DNA of 64,000 nt from Cobetia sp. cqz5-12 (GTDB lineage Bacteria > Pseudomonadota > Gammaproteobacteria > Pseudomonadales > Halomonadaceae). Made by a program: the position numbers and the translations under genes. Location of the stretch: positions 3,829,638 to 3,893,637 of the forward strand of contig NZ_CP044522.1 in the NCBI RefSeq assembly GCF_016495405.1, given 5' to 3'. Below are positions 57,211-64,000 of this stretch, piece by piece; position 1 is the first letter of the stretch; each line of letters starts with the position of its first letter. The notes beneath the pieces were generated by a model that saw only the letters and a program-made list of their open reading frames with translations, ran no database searches and was not told the origin of the DNA.

Positions 57211-58473
57211 ATGCCCCACAACCTTCGAATGGCCCTCATGACTTCAGCTTCCGCCCCAACGGCGACTCCCGCCCTGCATCGACAACCTCACTTCACCGTG
57301 CTGCTGGCCCTGATGGTGGCGCTCGCCCCGCTATCGATGGATGCCTTCCTGCCCGCGATCCCCGCCATGGCCGCGGAATTCGGTGTCGATCACTCCCGCC
57401 TCGGCCTGACCATCACCTTCTTTCTGGCCGGCTACGCCTTCGGTCAGCTGAGTGGTGGCCCGTTGTCGGACAGCCTGGGACGTCGCCCGATCGCGCTGGG
57501 CGGCATCGTGCTGTTCTTGATCGCGAGTCTCGGCTGCGCCATGACGCATAGCCTGGAATGGCTGATGGTCTTCCGTGTCCTGCAGGGGATCGCGACCGGC
57601 ATGACCGGCGGCGTCTCTCGCACCGTGGTGCGCGATGTCGCGACCGGCAAGGACGCCGCGCGCCTGATGACCAACGTCATGATGGTGCTGATGGCAGCAC
57701 CGCTGGTCGCCCCCAGCCTCGGCGCCCTCATCCTGGCGCTGAGCACCTGGCAGATGGTCTTCATCGGCCTGGCCGTCTATGGCGTGATCGCCGGAGTCGC
57801 CATTCGCCAGTGGCTACCGGAGACCCTGCCTGCCAGCGAGCGTTCACCGCTCAGCCTGCGCGGCGCATTGGCCAGCTATCGCAGGGTGCTGACCACGCGC
57901 GGCGTGCCCGGGCACCTGATGCTGCTGCTGTGCGGCCCCGGCATCATGTTCACCTTCCTGACCAACGCGAGCTATCTCTATCAGGGCGTGCTGGGGCTGA
58001 CCCCCGGTGAGTTCGCGCTGGCCTTCGGCGCCAATGTCGTCGCCATGCTGATCGGCAACCGTCTCAACCACTTCGGCCTCAAGCATCTGCGCACACGCAA
58101 GCTGGTTCAGATGGCGCTGTGCATGCAGGGGATCGGCATCACCTGGCTGATCTCGCTGGTCATCACCGACAACGTCCAGGTCGCCACACTAATTCCGGGC
58201 ATCCTGTTCGTGCTGGGCGCCGGCGGCATGATCACGCCCAACGTGATGGCCGACTACCAGTCGCTGTTCACACGTGGCCACGGCGCTGCCAATGCCATCT
58301 CCGGCACGGTGCTGTATCTCGGCGGCGGCCTCTATGGCGCCCTGGCCAGCCTGTGGCTGAGCGGCGATGACATGCTGGCGGTGCCGCTGGTCATGTTGGG
58401 CGCCTGGACCATCGGCGTCTTCGGCTTCTGGGTCACGCGCCACACCGCGCCCTCCGAGCAGTCCAGCGACTGA
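57211..58473 (+). CDS. Bcr/CflA-family MFS drug efflux transporter
   Basis: 420-residue 12-TM proton-driven efflux protein. The signature of the Bcr/CflA group is clear: PLSMDAFLPAIPAMAAEFGV at TM1, then GQLSGGPLSDSLGRRPIALG in loop 2-3 (MFS motif A) and RVLQGIATGMTGGVSRTVVRD at TM4. Known members export bicyclomycin, chloramphenicol or sulfonamides; the substrate here is unknown. The start is unsure: ATGs at 57211, 57229 and 57238 are in frame without a clear ribosome site. Confidence 0.9.
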   Translation: MPHNLRMALMTSASAPTATPALHRQPHFTVLLALMVALAPLSMDAFLPAIPAMAAEFGVDHSRLGLTITFFLAGYAFGQLSGGPLSDSLGRRPIALGGIVLFLIASLGCAMTHSLEWLMVFRVLQGIATGMTGGVSRTVVRDVATGKDAARLMTNVMMVLMAAPLVAPSLGALILALSTWQMVFIGLAVYGVIAGVAIRQWLPETLPASERSPLSLRGALASYRRVLTTRGVPGHLMLLLCGPGIMFTFLTNASYLYQGVLGLTPGEFALAFGANVVAMLIGNRLNHFGLKHLRTRKLVQMALCMQGIGITWLISLVITDNVQVATLIPGILFVLGAGGMITPNVMADYQSLFTRGHGAANAISGTVLYLGGGLYGALASLWLSGDDMLAVPLVMLGAWTIGVFGFWVTRHTAPSEQSSD

Positions 58474-58523
58474 CGCGACGCCGCGCTCGACGCCAGTGAC
58501 CATCCACTGGTCGCCAGAACGTG

Positions 58524-58568
58524 AAATGCCGCCCCTGCCTGACGATCGTGTCGGCATGGGCGGCATTT
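58524..58568. terminator. Hairpin terminator between Bcr-like and MFS-acyltransferase genes
   Basis: Arms AAATGCCGCCC (58524-58534) and GGGCGGCATTT (58558-58568) around a 23-nt loop; T-run on both outer sides suits the two convergent genes. Confidence 0.75.
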
Positions 58569-58602
58569 TCATGCAGCGCTGAAAAGAGTGAGAGACCAGC
58601 GG

Positions 58603-60495
58603 TTAACGGGAGCGCGCCAGGCGCGTCGCCTTGCGATGCAGATCACGCACGGCCTCTTCGAGCTCCACTGCCTTGGTGCCGGCAGGGTCGAAGGTACGCC
58701 CGACACACAGCTCTACCCGCCCGCGCAGGCGTCGCGGAAACTTGGCGAAGGCAGGCCCGCCGCCGTGGGAGAACCAGGACCCCCACAGACCACCCAGTGC
58801 CATCGGAATCACCGGCACCGGGTCACGCGCCAGAATCAGCTCCAGCCCGCGCCGGAAGCGCCCCACCTCACCGTCACGCGTCAGCTTGCCCTCGGGGAAT
58901 ATCATCACGACTTCTCCCTCGCGCAGCGCCTTGCCGACTTCCTCCAGCGAACGGCGCACCCCTGCCGGGTCCTTGCGTGAGGAATCCACCGGAATCGCCC
59001 CGGCGATGCGGAAGAACCATTTCAGCCACGGCGAGTGATAGATCTCGGCATCCATCAGGAAACGCAGCGGCCGCGGACTGGCCCCGCCCAGAATCAGCGC
59101 ATCCATGAAGCTGACGTGATTGCACACCACCAGCGCTGCCCCTTCCGCCGGTATCCGCCAGCGACCCTTGAGATGCAGGCGATACATCAGGTGGATGAGG
59201 ATGAAGATATTGAGGCGCAGGAAGGGCCGCGGGTCACGCAGCATGCAGACCACCGCGATCAGCCCGCTGATCAGGGACAGCAACAGCAGGAAGTCCGGAA
59301 TATCGCGCCCCATCACGCCCAGCACCAGAATGCCGGCACCGGCCGACAGCACCATCAGCAGCGCATTGAGCACATTGTTGGCGGCGATCATGCGCGCGCG
59401 GTGATCTTCAGGACTGCGGATCTGCAGCAGGGTGTAAAGCGGCACGATATAGAGGCCGCCGCCGAAACCGATGACACCGAGATCCAGCCACATGCGCCAG
59501 AAACCGGCGATGCCCAGCAGCTCGATCAGCGGCGTGGCCATCTGTGCCTCGGCCAGCGCCGGGCGCAGGGCAAGGTCCAGCCCGCCAGCGAAGATGATCA
59601 GCGCGCCGAAGGGCACCAGCCCCGTCTCGAGACGCCCGCGCGAGACTCGCTCGCAGGCCAGCGATCCCAGCCCGATGCCGATGGCGAAGGCCGCCAGCAA
59701 GGCAGAGGTCGCCCCTTCGGCCCCATGCACGATATCGCGCGCATAGGCCGGCAACTGCGTCAGATAGCTGGCGCCGAGGAACCAGAAGGCACTGATGCCC
59801 AGCAGCGCCCAGCGTAGCCGGCGATTGCTCAGCCCTTCACGCATCACCGCGATGCTGCCGGAGAGCGGACGCCACGGCACGGGGCCGGGCGAAGCGGAGG
59901 GTGCCGACGGAATCCTGCCGGCCGCCATCACGCCAAGAAGGGACAGCGAGACCAGCGACGCGGAGAGCGCCCAGCGTGCCAGCTCGCCGCCCAGTGCCAT
60001 CAAGGCCGCGGCGGCAAGGGTACCGACCAGGATGGCGAGGAAGGTGCCTAGCTCGACCCAGGCATTGCCGCTGACCAGCTCATCCGGCTTGAGGTGCTGG
60101 GGCAGGATGGCGTACTTGACCGGGCCGAAGAGTGCCGACTGGGTGCCCATCATGAACAGCAGCGCCAGCAGCAACTCCCAGGCTTCGAAGATCAAGGCGC
60201 CGGCCGCCACGCTCATGGTAGCCAGCTCCAGCCACTTGAGTCGCACGATCAGGCGCTGCTTGTCGAGGCGGTCAGCCAACAGGCCGCCCCAGGCGGAGAA
60301 CAGCAGGAAAGGCAGGATGAACAGACCGGCCGCCAGGTTGTTGACGATACCGGTGTCCCAGCCCCGCTGCTCGATGACCACGAAGGTCATCAGCAGCAGC
60401 AAGGCGTTCTTGAACAGATTGTCATTGAAGGCCCCGAGGGCCTGGGTCCAGAAGAAGGGTGCGAAGCGGGGTCGCCGGAGCAGTTCTCGACTCAT
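58603..60495 (-). CDS. MFS transporter fused to PlsC-type acyltransferase (LplT-acyltransferase fusion)
   Basis: 630-residue fusion. Residues about 1-420 form a 12-TM MFS domain resembling the lysophospholipid flippase LplT (FFWTQALGAFNDNLFKNALL). Residues about 430-630 form a lysophospholipid/glycerol-phosphate acyltransferase with block I NHVSFMD (459-465) and block III FPEGKLT. In larger Aas-type fusions an AMP-binding acyl-ACP synthetase follows; it is missing here. The likely role is import and re-acylation of lysophospholipids (inference). The upstream ATG ten codons earlier is rejected, since MSRELLRRPRFAP overlaps the tetR stop at ATGA. Confidence 0.9.
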   Translation of the reverse strand: MSRELLRRPRFAPFFWTQALGAFNDNLFKNALLLLMTFVVIEQRGWDTGIVNNLAAGLFILPFLLFSAWGGLLADRLDKQRLIVRLKWLELATMSVAAGALIFEAWELLLALLFMMGTQSALFGPVKYAILPQHLKPDELVSGNAWVELGTFLAILVGTLAAAALMALGGELARWALSASLVSLSLLGVMAAGRIPSAPSASPGPVPWRPLSGSIAVMREGLSNRRLRWALLGISAFWFLGASYLTQLPAYARDIVHGAEGATSALLAAFAIGIGLGSLACERVSRGRLETGLVPFGALIIFAGGLDLALRPALAEAQMATPLIELLGIAGFWRMWLDLGVIGFGGGLYIVPLYTLLQIRSPEDHRARMIAANNVLNALLMVLSAGAGILVLGVMGRDIPDFLLLLSLISGLIAVVCMLRDPRPFLRLNIFILIHLMYRLHLKGRWRIPAEGAALVVCNHVSFMDALILGGASPRPLRFLMDAEIYHSPWLKWFFRIAGAIPVDSSRKDPAGVRRSLEEVGKALREGEVVMIFPEGKLTRDGEVGRFRRGLELILARDPVPVIPMALGGLWGSWFSHGGGPAFAKFPRRLRGRVELCVGRTFDPAGTKAVELEEAVRDLHRKATRLARSR

Positions 60496-61136
60496 TTGCC
60501 AGCTTCCGTGGCATCCCCCGCACACGCAGCCTCGCTGCGTACCTTGAGCCCCGCCAACATGGTGTCCAGCAACTGATCGAGCAGCTCCGTCACTTCCAGT
60601 GGCTGCCCCTGCCAGAGGCCCAGACGCTCGTTCATGCCCAGCTGCACCAGACCGTGCACGCTACCCCACAGCGTGCGTGCCATGCGCTTGGCCTCGACGG
60701 ACTCGACGCGTGGGGCGTACTCGACCAAAGCCACCTCCACGCGTTCGAACAGCCCTTCGATCATCGCGTTCTGACGCTGGTCCAGCTCCCCTTCCTGGGC
60801 GAGCGGGAAGTCGAACAGCAGCTGCCAGCGGTAAGGGTCGCGCTGGGCGAAACCCCAGTAGGCGCGCGCCAGGGCTTTGAGGCGCTCCGAAGGACTCGGC
60901 GTCTCCTGTCCGGCTATCGCATCGCGCAGCCTGTCCAGCGTCGCCAGATTGACGTGCTGGAGCAGGTTGCCGAAGCTGCCATAGAGCTTGAGCAGGGTGC
61001 TGGGCGCACAACCGACTTCGCGAGCCAGGTTGCGCAGAGACAGGGCGTGAACGGGCTGCGCTTTGAGCCATTCATCGCAGGTCTCCATTACCCGCGCATG
61101 CAGCGCTTCCGGTGCATGCTGACGTGGACGGGCCAT
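60492..61136 (-). CDS. TetR-family transcriptional regulator
   Basis: 214-residue protein: N-terminal helix-turn-helix SLRNLAREVGCAPSTLLKLY (about 32-51), then an all-helical ligand domain with AKRMARTLWGSVHGLVQLGM resembling the TetR WHG-type C-terminal domain. The start MARPRQHAPEALHARV at 61136 is chosen; the open frame reaches 61367 without support. The stop overlaps the start of the MFS-acyltransferase gene, so it most likely controls that gene and itself (inference). Ligand unknown. Confidence 0.9.
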   Translation of the reverse strand: MARPRQHAPEALHARVMETCDEWLKAQPVHALSLRNLAREVGCAPSTLLKLYGSFGNLLQHVNLATLDRLRDAIAGQETPSPSERLKALARAYWGFAQRDPYRWQLLFDFPLAQEGELDQRQNAMIEGLFERVEVALVEYAPRVESVEAKRMARTLWGSVHGLVQLGMNERLGLWQGQPLEVTELLDQLLDTMLAGLKVRSEAACAGDATEAGK

Positions 61137-61431
61137 CGAATTCCTCTGATGCTTGAGATGCGTTACCGCGTAGCGAATCTGACGCGGTGTGTGTTCGGAC
61201 AGCACGGGTGGGCAAAGGGTTGCGACGCCTTGCGGGCATCTCTTGGAGCACCCCGTATCGGTCATTGAATCGAACAGTGTTTCCGTCCAGCATATCGAGA
61301 CTGAGCACAAACGCAAGCACCACCAAGGTGTGGCATGCTGGCATCCGTGGCGTGCAGCGCGATCCACACCCCATCTCAGGCAGCAGCTGCCGCTGCATGT
61401 TCCCTTCGCCTCATCGCCTCAAAGGATTCCC

Positions 61432-62142
61432 GTGGCCGGTCGTCTGTATATCCCCCCCTACCCTGCTGACCTGCCCCCCGACGAACTGTTCGGGTCGCTG
61501 GCGACTCCCGCGCTCGAACGCCAGTTGCGCAGCGAACTGCTGGTCAGCGCCAATCGCGCCCCGCGCATGCCCGCCTCGATGCTGCGTCTGGAAGGCCCCC
61601 GCCTGCGACTGGTGCCTGCACTCTGGGGCCTGACACCCAGCTGGTTGGAGATCATGGATCACGCCCCCCACGTGGCACGTGCAGAGTCGCTGGAAACGCG
61701 ACGCATGTTCCGCGAGTCGTTCATCAGCCAGCGGGCACTGATCCCCGTCGGCGGTGTCTATGTGTGGAAGGAACAACCGCGCATGAAGCAGCCGTTTCTG
61801 GTCACGCACCCGACCCGCGCACCGCTGTTGCTGGCCGCCCTGTGGACGCGTCACTTCAGCGCCCCCCTGATGGAGGGGCTGCCCCCCGAGGGTCGCGACA
61901 GCTTCGCGCTGATCAGTGTCGAGTGTGCCGGGGTCACGTCACGCCTGACCGATCGCATGCCCGCCGTGATCGCGCCGCATCAGGTACGCGACTGGCTGAA
62001 TGCCGAGACGCCACTGGAGACGGTACGCAGCATGCTGACGCCGAATGCCAGCCTGGCCGCCTTTCCGGTCGCACGGCTCGTCAACGACCCCGAGCATCAG
62101 GAGTGGAGCGTCGCCCACCCCACCGGCCCGATGCTGACCTGA
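61432..62142 (+). CDS. SRAP (YedK/HMCES) family protein lacking all catalytic residues
   Basis: 236-residue SRAP-fold protein. The fold landmarks are plain: PALWGLTPSWL, VARAESLETRRMF, RALIPVGGVYVWKE, QPFLV and LTDRMPAVI. The GTG at 61432 has AAGGA 5 nt before it and gives MAGRLYIPP, where active SRAPs begin MCGR. By alignment with E. coli YedK, Cys2 (crosslinks abasic DNA) is Ala2, Asn75 is Val81, Glu105 is Val111 and His160 is Thr173. So it should be unable to form the thiazolidine DNA-protein crosslink, though it may bind DNA. It lies between a TetR gene (divergent) and an M16 protease gene, with no SOS box that I can see. Confidence 0.88.
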   Translation: MAGRLYIPPYPADLPPDELFGSLATPALERQLRSELLVSANRAPRMPASMLRLEGPRLRLVPALWGLTPSWLEIMDHAPHVARAESLETRRMFRESFISQRALIPVGGVYVWKEQPRMKQPFLVTHPTRAPLLLAALWTRHFSAPLMEGLPPEGRDSFALISVECAGVTSRLTDRMPAVIAPHQVRDWLNAETPLETVRSMLTPNASLAAFPVARLVNDPEHQEWSVAHPTGPMLT

Positions 62143-62282
62143 ATCCGCCTGCGCCGACGGCACGTATCGAGGATGGCGGCACTGCATCGCTCTACCGCCT
62201 CACGCGCATGTTCGCCCAATGAGAACCATCACCGAGTCAGCGCCACCTGCCCGAGCAGCGGTGGCATGAATCAGGAGAGAAG

Positions 62283-64000
62283 ATGTCACTGCCTTCAGGA
62301 TTTCGCCCTCTTGCACTGAGCACGGCCATTGCCGCCATCATCATGAGTGGCCTGGCACCAGCCATCAGTCATGCCGATGCCCGCCCGGGTTCTGCACCCG
62401 CATCGTCCCTCGCGCCGGCTGCCAACTCAGCCTCAAGCGCGGTGCCCGCCAGAGCCGAGCAGACCAGCCCCGTCATCAAGAGCGAGAATGATCAGCGGCT
62501 CTATCGCAGCCTGACCCTCGACAACGGGCTCAAGGTCCTGCTGGTCAGTGATGCCAAGGCCGACAAGGCCGCCGCCGCCGTCGATGTCGAAGTCGGCAGC
62601 GCCCAGGATCCCGACGACGTCCCGGGGCTGGCGCACTTCCTGGAACACATGCTGTTCCTCGGCACCGATCGCTATCCGGATCCGGATGCCTACCAGGACT
62701 TCATCACCAAGCATGGCGGCCAGCACAACGCCTTCACCGCCAGCCAGGACACCAACTACTTCTTCGACATCGACCCGGATGCCTTCGAGGAGGCACTGCC
62801 GCGCTTTGCGCGCTTCTTCGTCGCCCCGCAGTTCAACGCCGACTACGTGGATCGCGAGCGCCATGCGGTCAATTCCGAGTATCAGGCACGCCTGCAGGAC
62901 GATGGTCGGCGCATCTACGAGGCTGTCGAAGCGGCCCTCAACCCGGAACACCCCTTCAACCGCTTCAGTGTCGGCAGCCTCGAGACCCTCAAGGACACCG
63001 AGGCCGGTAGCCTGCGCCAGCGCCTGGTCGATTTCTATCAGGCTCACTACGGCGCCAATGTGATGCGCCTGTCACTGGTCGGGCCGCAGTCGCTGGAAAC
63101 GCTCGAACAGCTGGCCCGTGACAACTTCAGTGATGTGCCCGACCGTGGACTGTCGCGCCCCGAGATCACCACGCCCCTGGCCAGCGGTGACGAGCTGCCG
63201 GCACGCCTCGAGGTCAAGGCGCTCAAGCAGGAGCGCAAGCTGTCGTTCATGTTCCCCATCGACGATCCGATCGCCCACTACCGCTCACAGCCGGTCAGCT
63301 ACCTGGCCAACCTGATCGGCCATGAGGGCGAAGGCAGTCTGCTAGCGGTGCTCAAGGACAAGGGCTGGGCAGATGGCCTCTCGGCCGGCGGTGGCCTCAG
63401 TGATGGCGAGCATGCCCTGCTCAGCGTCGACATCAGCCTGACCCCGGAGGGCGCGCAGCATCAGACACAGATCCGTGCCGCGCTGTTCGATTACCTGGCC
63501 CTGATCCGCGCTGAGGGCATCAACGACTGGCGCTATACCGAGCAGGCGCAGCTGGGCGAGCAGAGCTTCCGCTTCCAGCAGCGCAGCTCGCCGGTCAATC
63601 TGGCCAGCAATCTGGCGATGATGATGACGCGCTACCCGATCGAGGACGTGCTGGCGGCGCCCTACCTGATGCATGACTTCGACCCGGACCTGATCCAGGA
63701 CACCCTCGCTCGCCTGACCCCCGACAACCTGCTCGAGGTCTACTCCGGCCCGCAGGTGGAGGGGGATCAGCAGGGCGAGTGGTTCAAGGCGCCCTACACC
63801 CTGACGCGTCTGACGGCGGATGCCGCTGCTCAGACCGCCGGCGACGACACCCTGGCCAGCCAACTGGCGCTGCCCAGACCCAACCCCTATCTGGCCAAGG
63901 ACTTCCGCGTACTCGACCTGCCCGACGCCATGCCGAGCCAGTTGATCGATGAGCCCGGTGCCGAGCTCTGGTATCAGGGCGATGCAAGCTTCGGCGTGCC
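62283..64000 (+). CDS. Pitrilysin-like M16 zinc metallopeptidase, N-terminal part (cut by window end)
   Basis: At least 572 codons; the frame is open to the window end, so the gene continues. Signal peptide core LALSTAIAAIIMSGLAPAIS, then an Ala/Ser-rich spacer to residue about 60. The inverted zinc motif HFLEH (GLAHFLEHMLFLGTDRYPD) and the distal Glu in VNSEYQARLQ mark an active M16 enzyme of the protease III / insulysin group. Cleaves small peptides in the periplasm (inference). The start at 62283 has GAGAAG just upstream. It is 140 bp after the SRAP gene on the same strand. Confidence 0.92.
   Translation, partial: MSLPSGFRPLALSTAIAAIIMSGLAPAISHADARPGSAPASSLAPAANSASSAVPARAEQTSPVIKSENDQRLYRSLTLDNGLKVLLVSDAKADKAAAAVDVEVGSAQDPDDVPGLAHFLEHMLFLGTDRYPDPDAYQDFITKHGGQHNAFTASQDTNYFFDIDPDAFEEALPRFARFFVAPQFNADYVDRERHAVNSEYQARLQDDGRRIYEAVEAALNPEHPFNRFSVGSLETLKDTEAGSLRQRLVDFYQAHYGANVMRLSLVGPQSLETLEQLARDNFSDVPDRGLSRPEITTPLASGDELPARLEVKALKQERKLSFMFPIDDPIAHYRSQPVSYLANLIGHEGEGSLLAVLKDKGWADGLSAGGGLSDGEHALLSVDISLTPEGAQHQTQIRAALFDYLALIRAEGINDWRYTEQAQLGEQSFRFQQRSSPVNLASNLAMMMTRYPIEDVLAAPYLMHDFDPDLIQDTLARLTPDNLLEVYSGPQVEGDQQGEWFKAPYTLTRLTADAAAQTAGDDTLASQLALPRPNPYLAKDFRVLDLPDAMPSQLIDEPGAELWYQGDASFGV

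Overview
The window is a chromosomal segment of a high-GC gammaproteobacterium. The 16S rRNA gene, the house-keeping gene order (rpmG-rpmB-radC / coaBC-dut-algC-argB-slmA, rpoH-ftsXEY-rsmD, lysS-prfB, recJ-thrC-hom-dsbC-xerD, rplS-trmD-rimM-rpsP-ffh) and the outer-membrane proteins point to the Halomonadaceae (Cobetia or Halomonas-like). The family placement is inference from recalled 16S and synteny patterns; no search was run. I see no transposase, integrase cassette, prophage or CRISPR array, so most of the window is core genome.

Layout. 1-3.1 kb (minus): partial rRNA methyltransferase, mutM, rpmG, rpmB, radC. 3.4-8.6 kb (plus): coaBC, dut, algC, argB, slmA. 8.7-16.2 kb (minus): a PAS-GGDEF-EAL membrane protein, rpoH, and the overlapping ftsY-ftsE-ftsX operon. 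16.3-17.4 kb (plus): rsmD and zapB. 17.6-23.2 kb (minus): bolA, a holD-like gene and rimI, an unknown acidic protein, and prfB (with its programmed +1 frameshift) followed by lysS. 23.6-32.1 kb (plus): an oligopeptide ABC importer with two tandem binding proteins, two permeases and one fused double ATPase, then a porin. 32.2-33.5 kb (minus): a FadL-type channel. 33.8-37.3 kb (plus): a metal-efflux operon with a MerR-type regulator behind an excellent MerR-type promoter, a CopA-like P-type ATPase and a translationally coupled 26-residue membrane peptide.

37.9-43.4 kb (minus): a complete rRNA operon (tandem promoters, boxA, 16S, tRNA-Ile, tRNA-Ala, boxA, 23S, 5S, terminator) with a partial duplicate of the 5S end and terminator behind it. 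43.6-54.4 kb (minus): recJ, thrC, hom, dsbC, xerD, then rplS, trmD, rimM, rpsP and ffh. 54.7-58.5 kb (plus): ypjD-like, CorB-like and Bcr/CflA-type genes. 58.6-61.1 kb (minus): an MFS-acyltransferase fusion and its overlapping TetR regulator. 61.4-64.0 kb (plus): a SRAP-fold protein that has lost all four known catalytic residues, and an M16 (pitrilysin-like) protease cut by the window end.

The most unusual items are the catalytically dead SRAP homologue (61432-62142), the metal operon in which the regulator carries a divalent-type Cys77 while the pump is of the Cu(I) type, the 26-residue peptide overlapping copA, the linker-extended HolD candidate, and the partly decayed 5S/terminator duplication behind the rRNA operon.
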